This document shows, in pieces, positions 11,960-20,873 of a DNA stretch of 64,000 nucleotides. Position 1 is the stretch's first letter. Every line of letters begins with the position of its first letter. Location: assembly GCF_036245865.1 (NCBI RefSeq), contig NZ_BTTW01000007.1, positions 62,001 to 126,000 of the forward strand, given 5' to 3'. Origin of the DNA: Corallococcus caeni (GTDB lineage: Bacteria; Myxococcota; Myxococcia; Myxococcales; Myxococcaceae). Below the pieces are notes generated by a model, which ran no database searches, was not told the origin of the DNA, and was given only the letters and a program-made list of their open reading frames with translations. The position numbers and the translations under genes were made by a program.

Positions 11960-14900
11960 GTGCGAGTCTGGCGGATCATCCTGGGGCTGGGATTGTGCGC
12001 GGGCGTGGCTCGCGCGGAGTGGAGGAACATCCAGACCCAGACGGGCATCCCGAAGGACGTGACCGTCTTCCGGCCCGGCTTCTTCGCCGTGGCCACCGAC
12101 ACGCAGCTGTACGTGTCGCGCGACGGCGGCGTGACGACCCTGAACGAGGGCATGGCGGGCAGCTTCCTGCGAGCCCCCGACTGCGTGGTGGGCATCCGCA
12201 CGGACGGCACGCTCCGGAGCCTGGGCGGCTGCTCTCCGGCGGACGACGGCAAGCGCCTGTTCCCCGACGACGGCAACGACTACGAGGTGCGCGCCGTGCG
12301 CGTCACCGCGGACGGGGGCGTGGGCTACGCCGTCGCCGCGGAGCTGCCCCTGATGACCCCGCAGTTCCGCTCCTCGCTCGTCCCGTCCGACGGCGGCACG
12401 GCCGAGTGGGGCCCCCTGGACAACCCGCAGCCGGGCATGAGCGCCCAGCCGCAGCTCGCGGTCCTGCCCCCGCAGGCGGATGGCCTGGCGCAGGCGCTGT
12501 TCTCCGTGTCCGCGTCCAAGGCGAACTTCCTCTGGTACCGGGGCACGACGTCGGTGTCGTACGTGGCCTCCGGCATCACTCCGCCGAACTCGGCGCACGG
12601 CGTGGCGCTGCTGCCGGGCGCGACGCCGGACAAGCCGCTCGCGTTCTTCGGCAACGACACGGGCCTGTTCCGCGGGACGCTGGGCACCTCCGCCAACCCG
12701 TTCGAGCCCATCCCGCTGGCCCCCGGCGCGGTGGACGCGCTCGCGTTCGACGTGGCGGGCGGCTCCAGCGCGGGGACGGGCTTCGGGCTGCTGCTGCTCA
12801 AGCAGTCGGACGGCAAGGTGACGGCGTTCAGCGCGGAGCCGGTGACGCCGCCGGCCCTGCCGGGCACGCTCTGGCGGCAGAACACGGACCTGCCCACGGG
12901 CATCACCCAGTCCGCGGTGCGGCTGGCCTGCGCGGACGCGTCCTACTGCGTCGCCATCCTCAACGGGCCCGCCCAGAACGTCCTCATCTACGTGAACGCG
13001 AACGCGCCCAGCGTGAACGAGCTGCCGGCCAGCCTCCGCGTGGACGAGGGCACGACGCAGGACGTGCAGCTGAAGCTGCGCGACGCTGACGGGGACGCCG
13101 TGCGGCTGTCGGGCACGGTGCGCGCGCCGGGCAGCCCGCTCAACGTGGTCCAGGAGCCGCTCGACTCGCGCGAGGACAGCGGTCTCAAGCTGAAGCTCAC
13201 CGCGCCTCCGGGCATCTGCGCGAGCCAGACGTCCTACCTGGACCTGGTGGCCTCCGACGGCCTGCGCGCGCACGACACGCCGAAGGCCATTGCCCTGGAG
13301 ATGCGCCACACCGTCGCGCCCGGCGCGCCCCTGGGGGCCACCCTGGCGGTGGACGGCGGCGCCTTCTTCATGGGCGGGCCTCCGGGCACCCTCACCCCCA
13401 CGCGGGGCACCGGCTGCGAGCCCGTCAAGTACGCCTGGACGACGCCCGCCCGGGCGCCGGTGCTCACCGAGGACGCCGTGGGCGTGGCCACGCTCACGCC
13501 GCCCTCCACCCGGACGGACCGCTGCAAGGAGGGCACGACCTCCTACACCTACGAGGTGCGCGCGTACGACGGCGAGCTGAGCTCCCTGCCGGCGACGGTC
13601 CCGGTGCAGCTCCACCCCTGGGGACCGCCCGACGCGCCGTTCACCAGCGGCACGCGCGAGGTCTACTCCGGCGCGGCCCTGGGGCCCCAGGCGACCCACC
13701 TGTGCGCGGCGGCTCCGGGGACACCGGCGACGCCGGGACTGCCGCCGGTGTCGACGTTCTGGTCCGTCCTGGAGAATCCCTCGGGCGTGTCGGTGCTGGC
13801 CCTGCTGGGGAACACCCGGCGCCCGGTGGGCTCGGAACCGCTGGAGGGCAGCGCCGTGCTGCTCGCCTCGGCGACGTGCGTGGACACGCTCCAGCTGAAG
13901 CTGCGTGCCTTCAACCGCATCACCGTGGACGGCTACGTCCTCGACGGCCCCCCGTCCGACGTGGACGTCGCGGTGAAGCCGCGGTGGGTGCCGGTGGACG
14001 CGGTGCGGGCGGAGGTGACGTTGGAACCGCCGGAGGAGCGCAAGGTGCGCGGCCGCGTGACGACGAACCCGCCGGTCAACTGCACGGGCATGCGCGCCCT
14101 CTCCACGGTGGTGACGCTGGAGGACCCGTCCGACCCGAGCCGCGTGTTCGACACGCGGACGTACCCGTGGGCAGCGGGCACCTTCGAGCTGGACCTGCCC
14201 CCCACGTGCGGCAGCGCCAGCTACACCGTGCGCACGCGCGTGCAGGAGGCGGTGGCGGAGGGCTCCGTCAAGACGCCGGAGGTGCTCACACCCTTCCCGC
14301 GGGGCGCGCGCCAGGTGGAGCTGGGCGAGCTGGACGGCGAGCTCGTCGCCACCTGCGGCAAGGGCGCCCGGGGCACGCTGCGCCAGACGATTCCGGAAGG
14401 GGCGTGCACCGCGGTGGACCTGACGTGGACGCCCGGCCCGAGCCCCGAGCTGGAGCCGCTCGTCTCGCAAGGGGACTCGGTGACGCTGGCCACGGTGGAC
14501 ACGCAGCTGGAGTCCCTGGTGGGCGAGCACGTCACCCTGGACGTGACGGCCACGGGCGAGGGCACCCGCGAGGCGAAGACGCGGACGCACGCGGTGCGCA
14601 TCGGCGCCCGGCCCTTCGTGACGGTGGAGCGGCGCACGGAGACGACGGGCGTGGGCACCGACTCCGGCCAGTTCGGCGTCACGGTGACGCTGCGCAACGA
14701 CACCGCCTGCGACGTGAGCTCCATCCGCTACGCGGAGACCGTCACCGGCGCGCAGGTGCTGCCCCGGAGCGTGACGCTGAACGGCCAGCCGGTGACGCCC
14801 GTGGAGGTGACGGAGCAGCACTTCGAGGTGGAGCGGGTGCCGCTGCCCGCGGGCGCCACCGCGACGCTCACGTACGTGGTGCGGCCGGCGCTCTTGACGG

Positions 14901-15079
14901 CGCCGACGTACTCGGGGACCGCGACGCTGCGCGAGGTCGTCGTGTCGCGGGCGGAGGCGCCGCCGGACTCCACGTCGGGCTGCGGGTGCTCCGGCGGGGG
15001 CTCGGGGGTGACGGCCTTCGGGCTGGGCGCGCTGGCGTGGGCCGCGCGGCGCAGGCGCGGCGTCAGAGCCCGAAGCTGA
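11960..15079 (+). CDS. Secreted surface protein with myxobacterial C-terminal sorting signal
   Basis: 1039 residues from a GTG start preceded by AGAGGGA. The N-terminal signal ends near GVARA-EW. The body starts like a photosynthesis-stability or WD-type beta-propeller (residues about 20-330) and continues with Ig-like units (VNELPASLRVDEGTTQDVQ and similar). Near the end it has a DUF11-like conserved-repeat unit. The last 35 or so residues contain GCGCSGGG, a hydrophobic helix and then RRRRGVRARS, which is the MYXO-CTERM type sorting signal. Proteins with this tail are cleaved by a myxosortase and anchored at the outer surface through a modified Cys (family knowledge). It is the last gene of the 4926-15079 envelope group, and it converges with the next gene with a 17-bp overlap. 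Confidence 0.85.
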   Translation: MRVWRIILGLGLCAGVARAEWRNIQTQTGIPKDVTVFRPGFFAVATDTQLYVSRDGGVTTLNEGMAGSFLRAPDCVVGIRTDGTLRSLGGCSPADDGKRLFPDDGNDYEVRAVRVTADGGVGYAVAAELPLMTPQFRSSLVPSDGGTAEWGPLDNPQPGMSAQPQLAVLPPQADGLAQALFSVSASKANFLWYRGTTSVSYVASGITPPNSAHGVALLPGATPDKPLAFFGNDTGLFRGTLGTSANPFEPIPLAPGAVDALAFDVAGGSSAGTGFGLLLLKQSDGKVTAFSAEPVTPPALPGTLWRQNTDLPTGITQSAVRLACADASYCVAILNGPAQNVLIYVNANAPSVNELPASLRVDEGTTQDVQLKLRDADGDAVRLSGTVRAPGSPLNVVQEPLDSREDSGLKLKLTAPPGICASQTSYLDLVASDGLRAHDTPKAIALEMRHTVAPGAPLGATLAVDGGAFFMGGPPGTLTPTRGTGCEPVKYAWTTPARAPVLTEDAVGVATLTPPSTRTDRCKEGTTSYTYEVRAYDGELSSLPATVPVQLHPWGPPDAPFTSGTREVYSGAALGPQATHLCAAAPGTPATPGLPPVSTFWSVLENPSGVSVLALLGNTRRPVGSEPLEGSAVLLASATCVDTLQLKLRAFNRITVDGYVLDGPPSDVDVAVKPRWVPVDAVRAEVTLEPPEERKVRGRVTTNPPVNCTGMRALSTVVTLEDPSDPSRVFDTRTYPWAAGTFELDLPPTCGSASYTVRTRVQEAVAEGSVKTPEVLTPFPRGARQVELGELDGELVATCGKGARGTLRQTIPEGACTAVDLTWTPGPSPELEPLVSQGDSVTLATVDTQLESLVGEHVTLDVTATGEGTREAKTRTHAVRIGARPFVTVERRTETTGVGTDSGQFGVTVTLRNDTACDVSSIRYAETVTGAQVLPRSVTLNGQPVTPVEVTEQHFEVERVPLPAGATATLTYVVRPALLTAPTYSGTATLREVVVSRAEAPPDSTSGCGCSGGGSGVTAFGLGALAWAARRRRGVRARS

Positions 15080-16418
15080 TGCGCTGGCGGCGGTTGGGCG
15101 TCTCCTGCCGCTCCTCCAGCACGCCGGACAGCTCCAGGCCGCGCAGCGTGGCCAGGGCCTCGCGCTCCGACAGGTCGGTGAGGGCCAGCAGGTCCTCCAC
15201 CGTCTTCGTGCCGTCCGCGAACGCGAGCAGCATCGCCTGCGGCCCGTCCAGCTTCAGCTCGTGCAGGCCGTAGGGCGGATCCGCCGCGGGGAACAGCCGG
15301 CGTCCGGGCGCCATGCGCTGGCGCAGCGCCACCAGCGTCTGCGTGCGCGCGACGCCCTCCAGGATGAGGTCCCCGGGGAACAGCGACAGCGGCACCAGGT
15401 CCGCGCGCTGCGGCCGCATGGGGCTGAAGCCGTAGCCGCCCTCCGTCCATGCGAAGGTGGACCAGAGGATGTCCTTCACCTGCTCCTCCAGCAGCTGCCG
15501 GCGCTGCTTGGGGCTCAGGAGGCCGCGCTTGAGCAGCGCGTCGCCGGTGCGCAGCGAGTGCTCACGCGCGTAGCCCGCGGCCTCCGCGAGCTGGGCTTCG
15601 GTGAGCGCGCCCTTGCGCAGGCAGAAGCGGCCGAAGCGCTCCGGGGCCAGGTTGGAGGCGGCGTACACGACGCGGCCCGCCTCGAAGTAGACCACCTTGA
15701 GCACCGTGCCCTGGCGCAGCTTCAGCTCGCCGTGGTGACGGGCCTCGTAATAGGCGTTGAGCAGGCGCGGCACCGACGTGTGCGCCAGGTCACCGCCGAG
15801 CGACCACTCCGGCAGCTGGCGGCGCTGGCGCGCGGGGGCGGGCGCGGCCTCCGTCCACACGGCGCCGCGCTGGGCGAAGGGCAGGGGCAGGGCCTCCTCC
15901 GGGAGCGCGGGCTCGGAGGGTTCGGACGGCTCGGGAGACCCGGCCGCGGCGTCGACGGACTCGAGCGCGGGCTCCTCCTGCGAGGGCGTCTCCTGGACCA
16001 GCTCCTCCAGGACGAGCAGGTCCACCTCGTCGAGCAGCTCCCCGTGCGTCACGGGCGGCACGCCGGCGGCCTCCTCCAGCGCGTCGAGCACGGCGTCCAG
16101 CTCGAAGGGCTTCTCGAAGAAGGCGCACGCGCCATGGACCTTGATGGCCTCCTGGGCGAAGCGGTCGCCCTTGTAGACGCCGCTGACGGCGATGGCGGGG
16201 ATGGCGTGGGCACGCAGCGCGCCCAGCACCTCGCTGCCGCGGATGTCCGGCAGCAGCAGGTCCACCAGCGCGGCGTCGAAGCGGGTGGTGGGGCCCAGGG
16301 CCTCCAGCGCGGACTCGCCGGTGAAGACGGTGAGCGCCTCATGGCCCCGGGTCTGCGCGACCGTGGCGATGAGGGAGGCGAGTTCCTGGTTGTCCTCCAC
16401 GATGAGCAGTCGCGCCAT
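15063..16418 (-). CDS. Receiver-DUF4388 (PatA-like) regulatory protein
   Basis: 451 residues from the ATG at 16418; the frame is open upstream, but the receiver begins exactly here (MARLLIVEDNQ). Residues 1-120 form a receiver with the acidic pair ED, phospho-Asp in ALVDLLLPD and the Lys in FEKPFE. An acidic, proline-rich linker follows. Residues from about 205 match DUF4388, with SLGGDLAHTSVPRLLNAYY and a second half predicted to be alpha/beta plus a winged-helix-like end. DUF4388 proteins in delta-proteobacteria are linked to two-component and gliding regulation, with no known enzymatic activity. The gene is divergent from the glyoxalase-fold gene 27 bp away, so they may share a control region. 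Confidence 0.88.
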   Translation of the reverse strand: MARLLIVEDNQELASLIATVAQTRGHEALTVFTGESALEALGPTTRFDAALVDLLLPDIRGSEVLGALRAHAIPAIAVSGVYKGDRFAQEAIKVHGACAFFEKPFELDAVLDALEEAAGVPPVTHGELLDEVDLLVLEELVQETPSQEEPALESVDAAAGSPEPSEPSEPALPEEALPLPFAQRGAVWTEAAPAPARQRRQLPEWSLGGDLAHTSVPRLLNAYYEARHHGELKLRQGTVLKVVYFEAGRVVYAASNLAPERFGRFCLRKGALTEAQLAEAAGYAREHSLRTGDALLKRGLLSPKQRRQLLEEQVKDILWSTFAWTEGGYGFSPMRPQRADLVPLSLFPGDLILEGVARTQTLVALRQRMAPGRRLFPAADPPYGLHELKLDGPQAMLLAFADGTKTVEDLLALTDLSEREALATLRGLELSGVLEERQETPNRRQRISFGL

Positions 16419-16445
16419 GGGCGGCCAGACCCTACCATCAACCCC

Positions 16446-16835
16446 ATGAAGGACGTTCAGGGCTTCCACCACGTGGCGATTCAAGCGAAGGACGTGGAGC
16501 GCGTGACCGCGTTCTATCGCGACCTGCTGGGCTTTCCGGAACTCAAGCGCCACCTGCGCGAGGACGGCACCCTGCGGAGCGTCTGGGTAGGCGTCCCCGG
16601 GGGCGCCTTCCTGGCCATCGAGGCGGTGGACGGGATGCCGGAGGAGGTGCCGTTCCGCCATCCGGCGCCGGGGCTGTTGATGTTGGTGTTCCGGATTCCC
16701 CGCGAGGCACGGGGTGGGGTGGTGGAGACCTTGGCCCGCGCGGGGGTGCCGCTGGAGCACGAGACGCGTTGGACGCTCTACGTGCGGGACCCGGAGGGCA
16801 ACCGGGTGGGGCTTAGCCACCATCCGGACGACTAG
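16446..16835 (+). CDS. Glyoxalase/VOC-fold protein
   Basis: 129 residues, the usual length of a single VOC protein made of two beta-alpha-beta-beta-beta modules. The first module begins GFHHVAIQAKDVERVTAFY and carries the likely metal His. The second ends YVRDPEGNRVGLSH, the usual closing motif with a metal-binding region. The family covers lactoylglutathione lyase, dioxygenases, epimerases and antibiotic-binding proteins, so the substrate cannot be assigned. The ATG at 16446 is the natural start because no homologous sequence lies before it. It faces the receiver-DUF4388 gene divergently across 27 bp. Confidence 0.88.
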   Translation: MKDVQGFHHVAIQAKDVERVTAFYRDLLGFPELKRHLREDGTLRSVWVGVPGGAFLAIEAVDGMPEEVPFRHPAPGLLMLVFRIPREARGGVVETLARAGVPLEHETRWTLYVRDPEGNRVGLSHHPDD

Positions 16836-16876
16836 GAGTGCGTGCCCGGCCGGGTGCTTGCGGAGGGTGACGGGGC

Positions 16877-18634
16877 ATGGCTACAAGCGGGCCCATGCGC
16901 CTGGGTGAACTGCTCGTGAAGGACGGCCTGGTGTCGGCGGCGGCGGTGGAGGAGGCGCTGGAGTCGCAGGTGGTCCACGGCGGCCGGCTGGGGACGAACC
17001 TGGTGGAGCTGGGGCTGCTGTCCGAGCCGGACCTGGCCAAGGCGCTGGGCAAGCTGCACAACTGCGCCTACGCGTCCGGGGAGATGGTGCCCGACCCGAA
17101 GGCCGTGGCGCTGGTGCACCCGAACGAGGCGGACGACAAGGAGTTCCTGCCCATGCGGGCGGACGCGACGCGGCTGAGCGTCGCGGTGGTGAACCCGCAC
17201 GACTTCCCGACGTTGGATGCCATCGCGTTCAAGACGGGCAAGCGCGTGGTGCCGGTGGTCATCCCCGAGTTCCGGATGAACCAGCTGCTGCGGCGGCACG
17301 CGAAGGCGTTCCGGCAGCTGCGGGCCATCGACATGGAAGCGGTGCGGCCGAGGCCCGCGAAGGGCGCGGCGGCGGAGCTGGCGAAGGCGGCGGAGCGGCC
17401 GCCGGACCTGATGAGCGAGGAGGAGTTCCAGTCCGTCTACGCGCAGGCGCTGCGCGGCGGATCGGATGCGGAAGCGGACGTGCTGGAGGGGGAGCTCATC
17501 ATCACCGGCGAGGAGGTGATGGAGGCGCCCGTCGCCGCGCCGCCCCAGGTCCGTCCCGCGGTGCCGGCGCAGTCGCGTCCCGGAGCGCCCGTGCCCCCCG
17601 CGGCCCAGAGGCCCGGAGCGCCGCGAGTGGACATCCCCGCGCACATGGCCCCGCCCGTGCCGGCGCCCGGAGTGCCCGCGCAGGCGGCCCGCGCCGCGAG
17701 CTCCGTGGGGCAGGGCGCAGGGGCGCAGGGACTGCCCGCGCACGTCGCGGCGCAGCCCGGAGCGCAAGGAGTGCCCGCGCACGTCGCGGCCCAATCGGGA
17801 GCGCCCGCGCACGTCGCGAGTCAGCCCGGAGCACAGGGAGTGCCCACACATCTCGCGGCCCAGGCGGGAGTGCCCGCGCACCTCGCGGGACAGCCCGGTG
17901 CGCAGGGAGTGCCCGCGCACGTCGCGGCCCAGGCGGGAGTGCCCGCGCACCTCGTGGGACAGCCCGGTGCGCAGGGTGTCCCCGCGCAGGCGCGTGGCGG
18001 TGCTGGCGTGCCCTCGCACGTCGCGGCCCAGGCGGGGGCCGGTGTGCCCGCGCAGGTGGCGACCCAGGCCAGCGTCGCGGGCGCGATGCCGCCAGGTGCT
18101 GTCGCGAGCCCTCCCGTGCCAGCGAAGCCAGCGGCTCCTCCTCCGACGCCGCTCACGTTCCCGGAGGCGCAGGCGGAGCTGGCGCGCAGCTCGGACCGCG
18201 AGGACGTGGCGCGCACGGTGCTCCGCTTCGCGATGGGCAAGTGGCGCCGGTGCCTGCTGCTGTCCGTGCAGGGCAACCTCGTCACTGGCTGGCACGGCAT
18301 GGGGCAGGGCGTGAACGACGAAGGGGTCCGCCGCATCGGCGTGCCGCTGCGCGACCAGAGCACCTTCCGCCTCGTGCGCGACCTGCGCTCCCACTACGTC
18401 GGTCCGGTGAAGCGCGACGCGGCGATGGGCATGTTCTACCGGCTGCTCGGCGGCGGATTCCCCACGACCGCGGTCATCCTGCCGCTGCTGGTGCGCGGCA
18501 AGGTGGTGCACCTGCTCTACGTGGACAACGGAGCGGAGCAGTTCACCCCGCCGGACGTGGGCGAGCTGCTCATCCTCTCCCAGGGCGTGGGCCGTTCGTA
18601 CGAAGCGATGATGCGGCGGCGCAAGAGCGCGTAG
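16877..18634 (+). CDS. MshEN-domain protein with Ala/Pro/Gln repeat linker and GAF-like C-terminus
   Basis: 585 residues. Residues about 7-135 match the N-terminal domain of GspE/PilB-type ATPases (MshEN: RLGELLVKDGLVSAAAVEEAL, then NLVELGLLSEPDLAKALG), a fold that binds cyclic di-GMP in MshE. The rest is not an ATPase: no Walker motif is visible. A low-complexity segment (about 290-400) contains some ten copies of a 10-13 residue unit of the form VPAHVAAQPGAQG. The last 160 residues look GAF-like, as in other myxobacterial MshEN proteins. It is probably a soluble regulator rather than a motor. GGAGGG precedes the ATG. It ends 7 bp before the convergent hydrolase gene. Confidence 0.85.
   Translation: MATSGPMRLGELLVKDGLVSAAAVEEALESQVVHGGRLGTNLVELGLLSEPDLAKALGKLHNCAYASGEMVPDPKAVALVHPNEADDKEFLPMRADATRLSVAVVNPHDFPTLDAIAFKTGKRVVPVVIPEFRMNQLLRRHAKAFRQLRAIDMEAVRPRPAKGAAAELAKAAERPPDLMSEEEFQSVYAQALRGGSDAEADVLEGELIITGEEVMEAPVAAPPQVRPAVPAQSRPGAPVPPAAQRPGAPRVDIPAHMAPPVPAPGVPAQAARAASSVGQGAGAQGLPAHVAAQPGAQGVPAHVAAQSGAPAHVASQPGAQGVPTHLAAQAGVPAHLAGQPGAQGVPAHVAAQAGVPAHLVGQPGAQGVPAQARGGAGVPSHVAAQAGAGVPAQVATQASVAGAMPPGAVASPPVPAKPAAPPPTPLTFPEAQAELARSSDREDVARTVLRFAMGKWRRCLLLSVQGNLVTGWHGMGQGVNDEGVRRIGVPLRDQSTFRLVRDLRSHYVGPVKRDAAMGMFYRLLGGGFPTTAVILPLLVRGKVVHLLYVDNGAEQFTPPDVGELLILSQGVGRSYEAMMRRRKSA
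17732..18080 (+). repeat. In-frame Ala/Pro/His/Gln repeat, about ten units
   Basis: Units of 30-39 bp encode variants of VPAHVAAQPGAQG, alternating with shorter VPAHLAAQAG forms. The repeats stay in frame, and variation is mostly in the small residues. This is a flexible linker inside the MshEN protein, of a kind expected to vary in copy number between strains. Confidence 0.85.
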
Positions 18635-18641
18635 CGCGGGC

Positions 18642-19601
18642 TCACCCGTTGCCAGCGGACTGTTCCGGGTCGCGAGCCAGCACGGGCAGCGCATCGGGAC
18701 GGTCCCACAGGACGAAGTGGCTGCACCCGTCCAGCTCCACCACGGTGAGCCCCGGCTTCGCGCGCACGGCGCTCTCCCGCATGGAGGCGGACTCCAGCAC
18801 CCGGTCCTTCCCCGGCACGAGCACCGTGCCGCGCCGCACGTTGCCGAACAAGGACGCATCGCGCGATTGACTCCAGGCGTCGATGTCCCGCAGGTTGGCC
18901 ATCATCGTCGCCACCCGCTTCGGGTTGAACGGGAAGGCCATGATCAGCTCGCGCTTGCGAGCATTCTCCAGCGGCCCCCACGCGCCCCGGTTGTGCCGGG
19001 CAATCGGCGCGAGCCGCCACAGCGGGATGAGGAACGGCAGCAGCCAGAGCTGCGACGGCGTCAGGCTCCGGTAGGGACGGGCCTGCGGGAGCACGGGCGC
19101 CTCCAGCACCACCTCCACCCGTTCGAACAGGTCCGGCCGCGACTTCGCGGCCTCCAGGACGACGGCGCCTCCGCGCGAATGTCCGTGGACGCGGATGACG
19201 TCCGTCCGGGGCAGGTGCTCCAGGGCCTGCACCAGCACGGCGGCATCATGGGCGATGGTGCCCTCCTCCTCGGCTGGCACCTTCGCCCAGGGCGCGGGCT
19301 CCTCGCGGTGGCCGGTGATGGGCAGGTGGTAGTCGCAGCTCGTCAGCAGGATGAGCTGGAGGTCGGGTTCGCGGTAGTGGTGCGTGAAGTAGCGCATGTC
19401 GGCCACGAAGCCGTGCATGACGATGACCGTGGCGCGGGGCTGCTCGCAGCGCCGTTCCGCGATGACGGCCTTGCCCACCCGGTAGACGTGTCCGTCGAAG
19501 GGCTCGCTCGCGCGGGGCGTGCCCACCCGGTGCATCAACCACCAGCGCGCGGTGGGCACGAGCACGGCGGCGCCAGCAAGGACTCCAAGAGCGACGAACA
19601 T
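18642..19601 (-). CDS. Alpha/beta hydrolase, membrane-anchored
   Basis: 319 residues. An N-terminal hydrophobic segment (about residues 2-21) without a clear cleavage site suggests an inner-membrane anchor. The hydrolase fold follows with the oxyanion motif HGF (VIVMHGFVADMRY), nucleophile elbow GHSRGG (Ser near residue 146), a candidate acid Asp in PGKDRVLE and the catalytic His in GCSHFVLWD near the end. The order and spacing fit the alpha/beta hydrolase superfamily (esterase, lipase or thioesterase). The substrate cannot be told. It follows the trypsin-type protease gene on the same strand after 161 bp and converges with the MshEN gene. Confidence 0.88.
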   Translation of the reverse strand: MFVALGVLAGAAVLVPTARWWLMHRVGTPRASEPFDGHVYRVGKAVIAERRCEQPRATVIVMHGFVADMRYFTHHYREPDLQLILLTSCDYHLPITGHREEPAPWAKVPAEEEGTIAHDAAVLVQALEHLPRTDVIRVHGHSRGGAVVLEAAKSRPDLFERVEVVLEAPVLPQARPYRSLTPSQLWLLPFLIPLWRLAPIARHNRGAWGPLENARKRELIMAFPFNPKRVATMMANLRDIDAWSQSRDASLFGNVRRGTVLVPGKDRVLESASMRESAVRAKPGLTVVELDGCSHFVLWDRPDALPVLARDPEQSAGNG

Positions 19602-19762
19602 GCATTCACCCGGGACGGAGGGGGACAGGCGCCTTGTAGCGGACGGCCCGTGACACGGTGGCCATCATAAAGGCCAGGTCAGCCTCCCGCCGCCACGAGT
19701 GGGCGAAGGCGGCCCTCGCCGCGCGCTGATGTCCGCGGTCAATGAGGAAGGCCCTGCGCGTC

Positions 19763-20683
19763 CTACCTGACGGCGCTGAGGCTTCGAATCTGCGTGTGGA
19801 TCCACGGGATGTAATGGGAGACCCGCGTGTAGATGCCGGGCAGCCCTGCCCGCGCACAGCCCACCCCGAAGCTCACGATGCCCTGGAGTACGTAGCCTTG
19901 GGAGCCTTTGACGACGAGCGGCCCGCCGCTGTCGCCCTGGCATGCGTCCTTGCCCCCCTGAAGATACCCAGCCCCGAGCATGGCACTCTCGTCGATGACG
20001 ATTCCTTGTGTCCTGTAGCTGCTGGCGACGTCCTGATGCCGGAGGACGGGGACTCCGACCTGCAGCAGGATGCTGGACGTGTCTGGGCCCCCCTCCCGTG
20101 TCAGACCCCAGCCCGCGACCGTCGCCACCGTGTTTTCAGCAACGCGCTCCCCGGAGGCTGGGAGGCAGACAGGGACGCGCGTGTTGCCGCCCGCGAGCTG
20201 AGGGGCCAGGTTGGGGCGCATGCCCGAGGACTGGCCGCAAGCCCTGGCGACACTCGTGTCGAACTTGATGGGCTTGTCGAGCTTGAGGACGGCGATGTCG
20301 TTCAGCGTCGTGACCGGATTGTACTGGGGGTGGTGGACGGCCCCCGTCACCCGGGCGCTCACTTGCGTGGACGTGGGGTGGTTCAGGTCATGCGCCCCGG
20401 CGACCGCCGTGACATTGGAGAAACCGTCATGGACGCAATGGGCAGCGGTGAGGACGATGTCGCTCTCCTCCTTGTCGCTCACTCGCACCAGGCTGCCCCC
20501 GCAGAAATGGCTGCCGTACTGCTGCAGACTGACAATCCAGGGGATGGAGTTCGGCCGGGCCTCGATGCCTCCCACGATCTCCTGGTCCGTGTGCCCAACG
20601 GTCTCGAAGGAAGGCTGATCGGCCTCCGGACCACCGCACCCGAGAAGACCGACCGCGACGACGACTCCGCTCATGAAGCGCAT
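19763..20683 (-). CDS. Trypsin-type serine protease, lipoprotein
   Basis: 306 residues from the ATG at 20683, which has AGGAG six bases upstream. The first 16 residues are a lipoprotein signal ending in LLGC. A chymotrypsin-fold domain starts at IVGG (about residue 36). The triad is complete: LTAAHC, NDIAVLKL and GDSGGP. The Asp six residues before the catalytic Ser (KDACQGDS) predicts trypsin-like cleavage after Lys or Arg. The residue before IVGG is Glu, not Lys or Arg, so activation needs a protease other than itself. Such S1A proteases are common in myxobacteria and are probably used in predation or extracellular protein processing. Confidence 0.94.
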   Translation of the reverse strand: MRFMSGVVVAVGLLGCGGPEADQPSFETVGHTDQEIVGGIEARPNSIPWIVSLQQYGSHFCGGSLVRVSDKEESDIVLTAAHCVHDGFSNVTAVAGAHDLNHPTSTQVSARVTGAVHHPQYNPVTTLNDIAVLKLDKPIKFDTSVARACGQSSGMRPNLAPQLAGGNTRVPVCLPASGERVAENTVATVAGWGLTREGGPDTSSILLQVGVPVLRHQDVASSYRTQGIVIDESAMLGAGYLQGGKDACQGDSGGPLVVKGSQGYVLQGIVSFGVGCARAGLPGIYTRVSHYIPWIHTQIRSLSAVR

Positions 20684-20721
20684 GCATTCTCCTGGAACAG
20701 GTGCGGAGTGAGACAGCAATC

Positions 20722-20813
20722 GACATGCCGCTGTCATGCGCCTGGGCTGTCGGGGCGAGACGCGCACCTGGACATGTGACGGCACGTCGTCGTCGTCGCC
20801 CTGTGACATGTCA
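20722..20813. promoter_or_regulatory. Three GACATG elements upstream of the protease gene
   Basis: GACATG occurs at 20722 and 20771, and within the perfect palindrome TGACATGTCA at 20804-20813. All three lie 40-130 bp upstream of the protease start on the minus strand. They could be binding sites for one regulator. No known motif is assigned. Confidence 0.3.
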
Positions 20814-20873
20814 GCGGAGGCGCATGACGCGTCAGCCGTCTGGGAAAGCGCGTCGAGCGGGAAGTTTCAGGGC

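Noticed and set aside
8303-14821. A 6.5-kb open frame on the minus strand opposite the barrel and surface protein genes
   Set aside because: It is rich in His, Arg and Ala with no domains; it mirrors the third-position GC of the genes on the plus strand, which have signal peptides and folded domains.
17732-18080. Tandem repeat considered as a CRISPR array
   Set aside because: Units are in frame, have no spacers and encode a protein linker.
19606-19747. Small minus-strand open frame before the hydrolase gene
   Set aside because: It has reasonable residues, but no start with a ribosome site and it overlaps the protease end; support is too weak to call.
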